From assembly GCA_964019695.1 (NCBI GenBank), contig OZ026516.1, positions 79,253,018 through 79,317,017 on the forward strand: DNA of 64,000 nucleotides, written 5' to 3'. Source of the stretch: Loripinus fragilis (taxonomy: Eukaryota > Mollusca > Bivalvia > Lucinida > Lucinidae). Of this stretch, positions 39,868 through 51,204 are shown piece by piece; the first letter of the stretch is position 1, and the number at the start of each line of letters is the position of its first letter. The translations under genes and the position numbers were made by a program. The notes under the pieces were generated by a model, which was given only the letters and a program-made list of their open reading frames with translations, searched no databases and was not told the DNA's origin.

Positions 39868-41194
39868 TTAAGTTGTTGGTAATCGTGAAAGTGTGCCTTT
39901 AGGGAGGTGATCACTGGAGGAAGAGTCTGTGAAAACCACAGAATCATCGTCCATGTCATCTTCCTCATCATCCTTTTTAAACACAGAAAATGGATTCTTC
40001 TGAGCTAGTATTGCTTTTTCAGCTTCTTCTTTATCTTTCTGTGCTTTTTCTTTGATATATTGTTGTCGTCTTTCATCTTTTTGTTGTTTTTTGAGTTTGT
40101 CTTTCTCTTCTTTTTTCTTCTTCTCTTCATCTTTCCTAATCATCTCCAGGGTTGCTGGCTTAAGGGTTTGCCCTGGACGAGATGGATTACCCTTTTCTTG
40201 GGGTTTTCCTTTAGAGGGTTCTTGTTGTTTTTCTTGTGTTTGTTGTTTTAAATATTCTGTAAAACTGTCGTCCGTCTGTGTGCTGTTGTTGTGAGTTTCT
40301 GTAGATTTGTTGCAAGTGCCTGGTTTCACAGCACTTGCATATGTCCTAGCTTGGTAAAATTGTTCGAATTGCTTACGAGCTTCTGGAATTGACAAGTTGT
40401 TTTCACATTTTATTTTAAGAATTTTTCTCTCTTTCTCCCATTGCGGGCAATCTTTTGAGTTAGCAGAATGATCACCTGAGCAGTTGGCACACTTGGCAGG
40501 TCTTTGACACTGGCCAGATGCGCAATGTTCAGGCATACTGCAGTTGACGCATATCGCTTGTCTGCCACACTTATTTTCGTGGTGGCCAAACACTTGACAT
40601 TTATAACATCTAAGTGGATTTGGGATATACACGTCAACTTTTGCCTGAATAAAGCCTATTTTGACATTAGCTGGTAACACTGGTGAGTCGAAAGTAAAAA
40701 CAAAAGTGTTGGTTGGTTTGAGTACTCCATCACGGTGTACATTAATTCTACGTACATCTGTAACACCCTGTTCACCCATGAACTCAAGAATATATTCGCA
40801 GCTCTGCTTGCTTAAGGCAGGGCAGCGAACAATACCCTTTGATGTGTTCAAGGATTTATGGGGTTTTACAGACAATTTCAATCCACAAAATGTTTTCATT
40901 TTCAGAAGATTTGCTTCATGGGGTTGTTTTGTACATTGTATAAGTAAGTCACCAGATCGTAAGTTTTTGATGCTCTTAGGCTCACCTGCTATACTCATGA
41001 TTGCTTTTTCTATCAGAAAAGGAGAAAGAAGAGAAATATCCTTTCCCTCTACCTCTGAATGAATGATTAGAAATCTAGGTACATAAGGTTTTTTTTGGTA
41101 CAGAAGACTTAGATTGAGATTGAGAAGCTGTTAATGATTCATCAGAATCTGTGTCTGTAATGGGTGCGTGGCGTTTTCTAGATTTTGTAGCCAT
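39868..41194 (-). pseudogene. LINE ORF1 (gag-like, one frameshift)
   Basis: The full-length start is ATG at 41194 (MATKSRKRHAPITDTDSDES). A T8 run at 41089-41096 (A8 on the coding strand) shifts frame; the other frame resumes YVPRFLIIHSEVEGKDISLL and continues into MSIAGEPKSIKNLRSGDLLI at 40998. Knuckles: CYKCQVFGHHENKC, CVNCSMPEHCASGQC, CANCSGDHSANSKDC. A lysine/glutamate-rich coiled tail follows (EKKKKEEKDKLKKQQKDERR), then an acidic end. ORF1 proteins bind the element RNA. A single-base error in the A8 run could be real or a sequencing artefact. Confidence 0.88.
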
Positions 41195-42426
41195 GTGTGT
41201 TTGGTTTTAAGATTCAGCCTCCATGCTCCCCACCCACCGTGGAGTCCAACAAAGGAGCACTTTGATGGAGTGGGTTTCCGACCTCCAGTGCTAGGGTTAC
41301 ATAGAAGTTATACTTGCACAAATAAAATCTGCGCAATTGACCCGTTAAGCCACTGCCTTCCAGGAATATTTTATAAAAGAAAGAATATATAAGATAATGG
41401 ACACGTGGTTGGCATCAGAACGATACTAAAGAACGAAGATATATGAAATATTTTTTTTTTACATTTTCAGCTTCCTGGGGCTCAGCATGACAAGACCGAT
41501 TAGAAACACCGGGCCGTGTTTCCCCTCGGGTCTACCCCGTCAAAGAGGCCAAAGAGATGTGTTGAGTCATACAGAATTTTATACGCCCATATTCTGTATG
41601 CTCTCAGTCTTCCAGGCCATCCCCTTCGAGTTACCGAGAAAGCCACCCACGGTGAACAAGTGGGACTCTACTCTTTGCACTCCCGGACGGGGACAAGTAT
41701 TACAATCAATATCGTCCCCAAATGTGAAGTGTGCCCCAGAGACCACGGCAAGGTGGTAGAGTCACTCCGGGGACATTTTAATTTGAAATTTAGCAATCGA
41801 TACTGAAACCTGCTTAAAAATAGTATGTACGAACAAGTTTTAATGAGTTCAAACCAGCATTATCGATGCAGCACAGGCCTAGGTATGCTACAGCAGGATC
41901 CCTCAAAGTGCTACTATATAGTTAATTTTCTTCAATGAAAAGCTGGATACATCATTTAAGACATATATTTTTATTTTTTTTTTCGAACAATAATAACTCT
42001 TACCTAAAGAATTGTCACAATGGTGATATTGCATGACAGGATACCACAGGATTCTTCGAAAAAAAAATATTTCAAATATCATCTTAATTTAGAAAAACCT
42101 TAAATCATGATTAATAGATCTATTTATGAAAAATGTATCAAAAATAAACATAGTAAGTGAAATAATAACACCAAATTGTGTTATCCTTAGGCTAGCGTGA
42201 CAGGGCGTCTTTTTCTGTTTATTGCATGGCCATTCTTACCAACAAAACAAGTAAAGATATATACTGTTATTATTGACTTTACCATGTAATAATATGCTAA
42301 ATTTAATTAAAAACGACCATATCAAGGGATCCTGCGGTACACTGTGGTATCCTGTGGTAATCAGACTGATCCTCCTCTGGGCCCAGCAAATGTTAATGCA
42401 TGAAAAAACATGTGTGATCCCTATAT

Positions 42427-43030
42427 TCTGAACCTAGACCCTGTGACATAAACAAAAAATCCTGGGACGGACTTGATTTAGCAATTTAAGAGTACTCGGC
42501 GTACGCCAGAACATCCACCTAAAACAAGTAAAACTGCACACTTTTGAGTACTCCGGAATAAATCAAGCGATACAAATATTTCCACACATGCAGACAACTG
42601 TCTGCGCCATCTTGTTTTGGAACAGATCACGTGACTGTTCTGTCTACACCACCTCGGAAGATGGAGTACTCAGGCGTACGCCAGCACAGGTGTTCCAGCG
42701 CACTTGATTTCTGTTCTGTCTGTTCGGAGTGTAAGGAGCAAAGAGAACAGCTAAATCAAGTCTGTCCCTGATGACACAGACATAATAAATGAAAGGGAGG
42801 CAATTCAAGAGAAAATTTGCACACAATTCGCTTTTTACAAACCATTATACAGCTCCTCGAATAAAAATTGTGTCAAAAGAATACGGAAACTCAATGTCAG
42901 TTTTGTGAAATCATAGATATGTACAATTACAAGACGGAAGAAGTTCAAGTTCACAGGACGTTTCTATAAAATTTAACCTGTCACATGTGATTTGTTGATT
43001 AATTTGCTACTCTTCAATTAAAGGTTAAAT
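42427..43030. other. Unassigned intergenic sequence
   Basis: Contains an inverted pair around GGAGTACTCAGGCGTACGCC (42663) and GAGTACTCGGCGTACGCC (42490), suggesting another small foldback repeat at about 42450-42770. No gene seen. Confidence 0.4.
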
Positions 43031-43039
43031 GGGGAAACT

Positions 43040-43270
43040 ATAAAAGCCGGGACCAACACCCGGGATCCAGGACAAATTTCCGGGTCAAAAGTTTGCAAGC
43101 ATCAAAATTATACTTAACATGCAAATATCAGCATGAAAATTGGAACATATGTTCATTATAGGGTCTTCTTATAAATGCATATAAAGATTTTTTATCAGTC
43201 TCGGTTATTTATAGTTCACAGCCAAAAAACCGGACCCTGTCAGTCATTTTAGACCCGGAACCTGTTTTTG
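43040..43270. repeat. Inverted repeat arm (partner 47575-47795)
   Basis: Reads CCGGGACCAACACCCGGGAT, CAAAAGTTTGCAAGC and AATGCATATAAAGA; the partner carries the complement in the same order. About 70-75% similar by eye. A further fragment is near 49920-49965. Confidence 0.6.
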
Positions 43271-43599
43271 CGTTCATGACGATGCCAATAGAGAAACCAT
43301 TTTGATTCCACCTTTTTCATTTTGTAATCTACAAAGCATGGCCGTCGTCGGCCGTACCACTTTTTTTGCCCGAAATGGTTTTAGCCGGACCACATCTTTG
43401 GCCAAATATGTTTTTTGCAGGGCCGTTTTCTCACGTTTCTTATAGACCTTCTTTAATGATCTATTTTTCGATGATCAAGGATTAATTATTAAATGATAAC
43501 TGAAGCGTGCGCTGGTCAATATTTTGTCTGCCTCAGGGTGTGAAAGACAGTGGTTAAACAAACACGATTAAGAAAATGACACCTGTTTTAAGACAGTAA

Positions 43600-43822
43600 T
43601 TATAATCGAGCCGCGGTTCCACAAAACCTGTCTTCGGGGTGTTCGACAAAGCCAAGCTCAAACGAGTCTCCTCAGCTACAGAGACTAGCTAGAGAATTGA
43701 AATTTCGCTCATAATAATTCTAAATATAATTCTTTACCATAAGCAAATAACAAAGGAGCTGATCAGACTGCGCGGATGCGCAGGCTGGTCTGTGCCATTG
43801 TTGTTCGCAAACCCCCGAAGAC
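43600..43822. mobile_element. MITE family M2 (copy b, ends worn)
   Basis: ACAAAACCTGTCTTCGGGGT at the left and AACCCCCGAAGAC at the right; interior GCTGATCAGACTGCGCGGAT then GCGCAGGCTGGTCTGTGCC. Confidence 0.7.
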
Positions 43823-44220
43823 GCTAAAAACGTACTTTGAAAATCAAGACAGTGGCACAATCAAACTATTAGACATATTTGGTTATCTACGTAAGCTCAA
43901 ACCAGCAATGCGAGCATCTTGTCATACCAAGGGTTGCGATTTGCTATCTTGTCGAAAGGTGTAGATACGACGAAACCTTTGCGGGTGAAGATGCAATGCG
44001 AGCGATCTATTTGGAAATTGTGACTCTCGTCACTATACCCAGTAAGAGAACCTTTTCAGCTTTAACTTATTTGAGGAGTACTATGACTCAGACGAGAATG
44101 AACAATCTGATTACCTTACATGTACACAAAGAAAGAGCAGACGCTCCCGACTTGAAAACAATCACGAACGAGTTCACTGCAAGAAATGAACGACGGAGGT
44201 GCGTGTTTGGAAAGTTTTAA
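43823..44220 (+). pseudogene. hAT transposase C-terminal remnant
   Basis: The frame 43879-44220 contains IYLEIVTLVTIPSKRTFSAL then TYLRSTMTQTRMNNLITLHV and HKERADAPDLKTITNEF. This is the hAT dimerisation region (S-R-FSAL...LRSTM.Q.R.N.L..LHVHKE). The upstream part is out of frame (SGTIKLLDIFGYLRK) and the catalytic core is missing. It ends with NERRRCVFGKF as in related full-length transposases. Confidence 0.8.
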
Positions 44221-44255
44221 GTTCAGTTGTGTAGTTTCTTAACTTAATGTATACT

Positions 44256-44453
44256 TTTGTTTGATTTGATTCTTTACGTCCCATCAACAATCTTTCAGTT
44301 AAACAGGGATGGGTCTTCCTGGGTTGAACTGGTACTAAGCTAGGATAAATGTGTCTTGCTCAATGACCACAACGCAGTGACGCCAGTGAGGCTCGAACCC
44401 GCGGCCTCTCGGTCTCGAGCCAAGCACTCTACCACTGAGCCATTGCGCTCCCG
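44256..44453 (-). mobile_element. tRNA-derived SINE (copy 3, most complete)
   Basis: Minus strand: GCGCAATGGCTCAGTGGTAG, TCGAGACCGAGAGGCCGCGG, GTTCGAGCCTCACTGGCGTC, body, then AAGATTGTTGATGGGACGTA and a CAAA-type tail. Confidence 0.88.
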
Positions 44454-44649
44454 TAAAAAAGTGTATACTTAAGAATGCCCTGGCATAGCATATAATTACA
44501 CTTGAAGGGTTTTCACTTTGTGCTTAACAGGCACAATACCCTCATCGTCTGCTCAGCGAAGACTGATAATCAGACAGCCTGATTTTATACTTCTCTTGAC
44601 ACACAACTATTATACAGAATCATGCAGATAGGCAAAAATACATGTAGTT

Positions 44650-44863
44650 AAGCGTGAAATAGTGAATATTTTCTCATCAATCAGTTTGAAATTCGTTTTG
44701 AGTGCGTAAAACAACCGTCTCATGGAGACGGTTCTTTTGTGTGCACACAGCTTAACTTTCAATTGAAAATTTAGCATTAAATATTTTGTTTTGGGTTCTC
44801 ACAAAAAAGAAATAGGGAAAAATATTTTTTATTACACACTCTTATCTAGAGGCCTGAGAATGC
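44650..44863. mobile_element. Palindromic MITE, family M3 (copy d)
   Basis: Core ACAACCGTCTCATGGAGACG then GTTCTTTTGTG near 44711-44741. It ends CTTATCTAGAGGCCTG, the inverse of the M3 start. Confidence 0.6.
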
Positions 44864-45134
44864 TGTGCACTGGTTAATATGTATATACTATTACATGTAC
44901 GTAAATTAATGAAAACAAACAAACAAAAAAAGACAAAAAAAGACAAAAAAGACAGAAAAAAGAAGAAAACAATAGATAAAAAATAAGGTAAAAAGAAAAG
45001 GAACAAACAAAACAAACAAATAATTAAATAAAACAAAAAAACTAGATCTATAGCGGGGATATCTGTATCAGATGTAACTGTTACTTTAGATTTTGAAGAA
45101 TCAGTTAACTTTGATGCCACCGCCTGATTAGACC

Positions 45135-45455
45135 CACCGAGGGGTCGAAATAGTTGTTGATATTTTGGTGGTTGTGGGAGGGGGTGGCAGTCGAAAGAGG
45201 CTGTGGTAGGCATTTGTGGTAGGTTTTCGGAGCCTGAGGTCGTGGGTTCGAATCCCACGGCCGCACTATACCAAAGGTGTAAAAAAATGGTACTAGCAGC
45301 TCCCTTGCTGACGGTGTTGTGCTAGGAAGATAAAGTAAGGCAGGTAAGTATCTGTTAAAGATATTGTTATGTCGCAGAATAGCTCGTGAGCTGATGTTGT
45401 CTGTTACATTATAAGCGACGTTAAATCAGGCTTCTTTATCTTTATCTTATCTTTA
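45135..45455 (+). mobile_element. tRNA-derived SINE, second family
   Basis: A perfect T arm, GTGGG-TTCGAAT-CCCAC (45240-45256), sits in CCTGAGGTCGTGGGTTCGAA. It is followed by a body with GGTACTAGCAGCTCCCTTGC and a CTTTAT-rich tail ending near 45455. The upstream A box is weak. The family differs from the SINE at 44256. Confidence 0.6.
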
Positions 45456-45856
45456 TTTGAAAAATAGCTATAATGCCTGTAAAATGAGCTGAGGTTCACA
45501 CGCAAAAATGGTCTCAAAGTGGAACAGAATCGCTTCTTTAGTCATCTTGAATTACAAAATGTTCTTGGGGGAGGTCCCTCAAACCCCCCTTACGAGAGGG
45601 GGTCAACCCCCCTCTCGTCCTCTCTCCCCCCCCCCCCCCCCACGTGTCGTCGGTACTCAGTGAACACCAACGGTGTTCAATGGCCGTACCACTTTCTAAA
45701 AGCCGACGACGGCCCTGCAAAGATCCCATTATTTAATGGGCCTCTGTCTTTGGGGTTTCCGATAAAGTGAAATTCAACCCAGCCTATCAGTGGCGGATCC
45801 AGGTGGGGGGGTGCTTTGGGTGCTTCAGCACCCCCAGCTGAGTCCATGGTAAAAAA

Positions 45857-47490
45857 AAATATCATCATCATTATCATCATCCGAGTGAAGGGTTGGGATC
45901 CAGTTTGGAATGTCGAAAACCCTGTGTAAAATCTGTGCAGCCCAATAAAAGAGTTGTGTGTGCCGGATTAAAACTATTTACAGGTATCTCGTCATCTAGT
46001 GGCATGATTGGAGGGATCCCAGACTTGTGGTGGTACAATCTGTGGCCTGTGTCGGTAGGTGGTTCCAGTCGCTGATAGTGCGAGGGGAGAGTGAGTCCCT
46101 GTAGCTGGTGGTTGCACAAGTTGGCTGTTTAAAGTGGTGTGAGCCCCTGGTTCTTGTGTCATTTAGCTGTAGTATTTCAGTTGTGCCGGAGACCTGGGCA
46201 ATCTGATGGTGTATCTTGAAGATCATCATAAGTCGTGAGATGTACCTTCTGTGTTCAAGTGATTCCCAGCCTAAATCCTGCACCATCTTCGTCACACAAC
46301 CTGGGGTCCTGTCTGTATATGCTGAGTGGACAAACCTGGCAGCCATCCGTTGAACATTTTCTAACTTTTGGCACAAGCGTGGGAGCTTTGAGTCCCATAC
46401 TGGAGATGAGTACTCAAGGGTAGGCCTGACCATAGTGGTGTATACAGTCACTTTCACTTGCTTACTGCAGTGCCCGAGGTTGCGGTGGATAAATCCTAGA
46501 GTTCTGTTGGCTTTGCTGGTCGTTATGTCCACATGTTTTTGCCAAGTGAGGTCATCGCTTAATGTGACTCTTAGGTATTTACTGCTGTCTGTGGTTTGCA
46601 GGACTTGATTGTGCAGGGTGTATGTGGTTTTGATCACATTATTCTTTGTGGCATGCATTCTGATCACAGTACACTTTTCCGGATGGAAAGACATCTGCCA
46701 TTCTCTTTCCCATTTCTCGAGAGCTGTCAAGTTTTTCTGTAGATAATCTGCATCTTGTTGTGAGTTGACCACACGGAAAAGTAGACTATCATCAGCAAAT
46801 AACTTGGTTTCAGATGAGGCTACACAGTCAGGGAGGTCATTAATATATGTCGGGAAGAGTAGTGGCCCCAGTACATTGCCTTGGGGGACTCCTGATAAAA
46901 CATCTTTCTCTGACGACATCTCTCCTTCAGGCAACACCTTCTGTTTCCTGTTACTGAGGAACGTCTGGATCCATTTGGCTATGTTACCTCTGACTCCGTG
47001 GTATTGTAGCTTGTACATCAGGCGCTGGTGCAGGACCTTGTCAAAGGCTTTGGAAAAGTCAAGCTGGATCACGTCAACCTGACTTTTACCTTTCAATTAA
47101 CTCGTGATGGATTGGAGTGTCCCGATAAGTTGGTTTTCACATGATCTTTTAGACCTGAATCCATGCTGGCAGTCATGAAGAATTTTATGGCTGTCATAGA
47201 ATCTCATGATGGAGCTGTGGATGATATGTTCCATGATTTTAGAAACAACTGACGTCAATGAGACAGGACAGTAATTGGAGGGTTGGTGTCTTTCACCTTT
47301 CTTGAAGACGGGGACGAAAAATGCCTCTGTCCAGTCTTGTGGAACTGTGCCCTGGTCATGGGAGAATTGGTATAATCTGGTTAATACCAGCGCTAGTTCA
47401 TCGGCAGTCAGTAAATATTGCGGTAGATATGTTGTCTGGTCCTGCAGCTTTACAGGTATTCAATTGGGAAAGTTGTTTATGGATCTTTGT
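45857..47490 (-). pseudogene. LINE reverse transcriptase pseudogene
   Basis: The minus frame 45996-47096 carries VIQLDFSKAFDKVLHQRLMY, SGVPQGNVLGPLLFPTYIND and ETKLFADDSLLFRV (FADD active site), then the thumb (HVDITTSKANRTLGFIHRNL). The upstream part 47100-47490 reads KAAGPDNIST and KKGERHQPSNYCPVSLTSVV and FYDSHKILHDCQHGFRSKRS, joined by a stop (TAATTGA region) and a frameshift. A tail of GAT repeats and A8 lies at 45857-45881. No endonuclease domain. Probably L2/CR1/Jockey group. Confidence 0.85.
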
Positions 47491-47574
47491 AGATGACGAA
47501 ATGAAAAGAAAATGAAATCTAAAAGGTTTATGTAGTCAAATTATGGAATATACTAGAGAATGTCTATACTGCTA

Positions 47575-47795
47575 AAACTGGTCCCGGGTTTGCAATGCAT
47601 GACAGGGTCCGGTATTTGTGCTAGTAATTACAAGTTATTAAGAGTCATAAAATATCTTTATATGCATTTTAAGAAGACTCTATAATTAACATGTGATCTA
47701 ATTTTCAGGTTGTTATTTGCGGTTGACGTTTGCAAACTTTGGTCCCAGAATTTAGTCCTGGATCGTAGTTGTTATTGTATTAGGGATCCAGCCTG
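47575..47795. repeat. Inverted repeat arm (partner 43040-43270)
   Basis: Complementary to the 43040 arm: GACAGGGTCCGGTATTTG, TCTTTATATGCATTTTAAGA and GTTTGCAAACTTTGGTCCCA. The LINE and SINE copies between the arms look younger. Confidence 0.6.
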
Positions 47796-47924
47796 AAATG
47801 GCTCAACTCCCATAGCCTGGGAGAGGCCCGCCACAGCTAGCACCTGACACCCCGAGACCATTGTACAGTCAAAAAACTCCCCCCAAAAAGTGGGGTTTAA
47901 TGTGAGTTTCCGAACCGTTCACTA

Positions 47925-49830
47925 GACACGAAGAGGTCCCTTGAAGAAGGTGGTCAAACTCTTTTAACGGAAGTAGGAAAAGCAAATGCCTTAAATGACC
48001 AGTTTCAGTCAGTGATTAGCCCCAAAAACCCCATAAGTTTAAAGTCCCTTGCCCAGAAGTCATTGCAAGATTTGCATGACTCTGGTGCCACTCTAGCATT
48101 CCAGCCCAGCCCACACCCAAAATGCATGACATAAGCATAACTGCTGAAGGCATTGACAAACTGCTTAAAAGCTTGAGCCCACACAAGGCTGCAGGACCTG
48201 ACAAATTTAAACCCATTGCCCTTCAAACATTACATAAGGAATTAGCACCCATCCTGCAGCTTATTTTCCAGATATCAATAGATACTGTAAAAATACCAGA
48301 CATTTGGAAAGAAGCAAATGTTTTCCCAATTTACAAAAAAGGCGAAAAATCTGACCCATCCAACTACAGGCCAATCTCACTGACTTGTGTCCTGTGCAAA
48401 ATTTTGGAGCATATTGTTGCTTCTAGCCTGGTTAAACACTTCACTGAACTGGACATATTTTACAAAATGCAGCATGGTTTCAGAGAAAAGAGATCCTGTG
48501 AGACGCAACTTATAATGTTAATTGATGAACTTGCTAAAACTATGCAGATGGGCAAACAGACTGATCTTATTCTTTTGGACTTTAGTAAAGCTTTTGATAA
48601 AGTTGCCCATGAAAAACTCCTCCTAATACTTCACCATTATGGCATCAGAGGAGACACTCTAAAATGGATAAAGGACTTTTTGGATAATCGAAAACAGGCA
48701 GTTGTAATCAATGAAATTAACTCAGAAAAAAAAACCCAGTCTCCTCCGGCGTCCCGCAGGGCTCTGTTCTTGGCCCAATTCTCTTTCTCGCATACATAAA
48801 TGACCTGCCTGAGCAGGTCAAATCCAGAGTCAGATTTTCGCAGACTACACTGCCTTGTACCTGGCAATCAGCTCAACTACAGAAAGCGAGGTCCTACAAA
48901 CAGACCTAGCAAGTCTCGAACAATGGGAAAAGATGTGGGAAATGCAATTTAACCCCTCTAAATGTCAGGTCCTTCAAATCACAAAAAAGGCAAAACCCCT
49001 CAACACCAAGTAAATTCTACATAATGTAGAGCTGGAAAGTGTCCCGGCACCAATGTACTTCGGGGTCACCATTGCAGACGACCTCTCATGGTCCAAACAT
49101 ATTGACATTACCACAAAAAAGGCAAACCAAACCCCTGGTTTCCTTAAAAGAAATATCGGGGTCCATAATAAGGACCTTATAACAGTAGCACACAAAACTC
49201 TTGTAAGGCCTCAGTTGGACGGAGTATGCTTCAACAGTATGGTATCCCCACACCACAACAGATATAAATAAAGTGGAAGCAGCCCAAAGAAGGGCTGCAA
49301 GGTGGGCTACAAGAGACAACAGATACACCTCTAGTGTCACTGCTATGCTGAAGGACCTAAACTGGCGGCCCTTAGACCAACGTCGCATTGATAGCCGACT
49401 CGTGGTGATGTATAAGGTCACATATGACCTTGTAGCTATCCCTGCATCAGACTTCCTTGTTCGAAACACCAGAGCATCACGACACATACACCCTCTGGCA
49501 TACAGACAGATCCAGACTCTCAAAGACTATTACAGGTTCACATTTTTTCCCCAGAACAATTATCCACTGGAACGCCCTCCCTGCTAACATACCGACCCTT
49601 CCCACCCTGGCACAGTTTAGCGGTGCTGTCTGCCGGGTAATTCATGTGACTCACTAAATACCAGCTTCTGTTTTATCTTTTATCTCCTTCTCGCACTGTA
49701 CAAACTCATCTCACCACCTTTTCTATCACTTTGTTTCAACTACCCCCCTCAGCACTTAATATTCCGGAATACCCGTCTGACGTCCCCCTCGGGGGTTAAG
49801 ACGTATTGGAAGATAGATAAAAGATAGGTC
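47925..49830 (+). pseudogene. LINE reverse transcriptase pseudogene (plus strand)
   Basis: Frame pieces in order: KANALNDQFQSVISPKNPIS (47965 on), AAGPDKFKPIALQTLHKELA (48190), GEKSDPSNYRPISLTCVLCK, QTDLILLDFSKAFDKVAHEK, then a frameshift near 48735 and [20 protein letters not shown]. The active site is worn (FAD followed by a disrupted residue at about 48840). The thumb continues with IADDLSWSKHIDITTKKANQ, RRAARWATRDNRYTSSVTAM and RASRHIHPLAYRQIQTLKDY, with at least four frame breaks. The 3' end carries GAAGATAGATAAAAGATAGG (49810). No endonuclease. Confidence 0.88.
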
Positions 49831-50303
49831 ATGCCAGCGTAACGGTCGGGGTCTGTTTTCACCCGGAGTGCCCGGAGAAAAGAACCACGACCAGCTTGCT
49901 CGGAACAGACAAATAAAACCGAAACAAGCGCTTTGAATCCCGGATTCCGGACATTAGTCCCGGCTTTTAAATTTTTCCCAATCTCGGTCACGAAAAGGCA
50001 GTAAAGAAAGCGTCTATCCGCTCGGGCAAAAGTCCATTTTTTGTTTACAAAATATAGCAAAAAATATAAACTAAAGCTGTATAGTTTTACCAAGCGCGTT
50101 TCAACTGTTGTTATTTTAATTAGAGAGTCTCTTTATTTGTGTCGAATATTGTTAATAAAGATTTAGCTGTCTATTTTTTAAAATCATTAGTTTTCGTGGA
50201 CATTCGAAATAAGTCATGTTTTGACCTTTCATTTTCTTCCAATGTAATATGAACTTAGGCACTACCTAGATGCGGACATGAACGCCTTTGAAGTTTCTTC
50301 TTC

Positions 50304-50327
50304 CCCCCCCCCCCCCCCCCCCCCCCC
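50304..50327. repeat. Poly(C) run
   Basis: About two dozen consecutive C, just left of the foldback element. Length is likely unreliable in any assembly. Confidence 0.8.
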
Positions 50328-50387
50328 TGATGGTCTGATCACCCAGGATTTCTCCCATCCATCTGGTCGGGCTGACGTCACGATCGG

Positions 50388-50973
50388 GTCTGAAAGCCCC
50401 TGCCGAGCCGAGCTGCCGAGTGCCGACCTACATAGTTTATTTTTTCAAATTCATCCTCGATGAAGATTTTTCATAAATAATTTTTATTTAATATCATCAC
50501 ATAGACTAAAATCGATAAGTGGAACAATAATAATAATAGTAAATAACAGTAATTTTGATTTTATTGCCATTTTATTGCTCGCAAAATCACAGCCGAGTGA
50601 ACCAAGGTTTCAGTTGATTTTTATTGGAAATTTGAGAAGTCCACAAGCGAGTTTGGCAAACATTCTGAAAATTAAATATAATTGAAGAAAAAGGTTTAAG
50701 GAATCTTGATTAAAAATGCGTTAATTTCAAGAAAATCGTCATTTTCCTAAAGGCCACATCCGGGTCTATTTATAGACATTTTGATTAACCTTAATGAAAT
50801 GGCAATTAAAATCAAATTATAACTGTTAACTATTATTATTTATCTTCCACTTATTGCCTTTAGTCTATGTGATGATTTTAGATAATATTTATTTTTGAAA
50901 AATCTCCACAGAAGATGATATTGAAAAATAAACCATGTGGGTCGGCAGCTCGGCTCGGCAGGGGCTTTCAGAC
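50388..50973. mobile_element. Foldback element with 210 bp inverted arms
   Basis: Starts GTCTGAAAGCCCCTGCCGAG and ends with its complement. Arms of about 210 bp continue inward (TCATCACATAGACTAAA on both). The loop is about 170 bp with ACATCCGGGTCTATTTATAG. CGG flanks both ends. No coding potential. Confidence 0.85.
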
Positions 50974-51204
50974 CGGACCTGACTTCACAGCTGCCATATT
51001 TGTTGTTGTTGTCTAGTAGTGCTCCGCCGGTGATTTATTGGCGAACCCGGATAAACCGGTAAAAGGGGGATTATGGAATAAGAGTAACACTAAAAATCAC
51101 CCATACCAGTGTAACTATTCACAAAAATCAAGTCAAAAGTTTCCAACACCTTCACACGAAGTTCTATGTACAAAGTGAGATATTACAGTTAATTTTGCGG
51201 GTTG

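Larger units (their letters stand above)
35782..41771 (-). mobile_element. Near-intact I/Nimb-like LINE with 14 bp target duplication
   Basis: A 6.0 kb minus-strand non-LTR retrotransposon: 5' UTR (41771-41195), ORF1 with zinc knuckles, ORF2 with endonuclease, reverse transcriptase, RNase H and a C-terminal CCHC motif, and a 3' end GTCGTTAAGCACCAAACAAA with a (CAAA)n tail. GACATTTTAATTTG is present on both sides (35768-35781 and 41772-41785). An RNase H domain and gag-like knuckles place it in the I superfamily. Few lesions (two frameshifts, one stop) suggest recent insertion. Confidence 0.92.
35685..42369. mobile_element. TIR element (about 0.7 kb before the LINE insertion)
   Basis: Begins TCAGTCTGATTACCGCAGGA and ends with the complement TATCCTGTGGTAATCAGACTGA. 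The phrase CAGGATCCCT plus similar downstream sequence occurs inside at 35699 and 41892, so there are inner direct repeats too. It interrupts the older repeat and is itself interrupted by the LINE. Confidence 0.7.

Noticed and set aside
40052..41062. Plus-strand frames of 63-133 codons
   Set aside because: They lie antisense to LINE ORF1, whose knuckles and codon use show the coding strand is minus.
42644..42826. Promoter or exon near the CCATCTTG motifs (42606) and ATGGCG starts (28662, 26420)
   Set aside because: CCAT/ATGGCG motifs look like promoter elements, but no downstream exon or family match supports a gene start.
44842..45258. 138-codon minus frame beginning MGFEPTTSGSENLPQ
   Set aside because: The start is the antisense of a tRNA T arm of a SINE (the well-known MGFEPTTSGS artefact), and the rest is poly-Phe/Leu from an AAAC-rich run.
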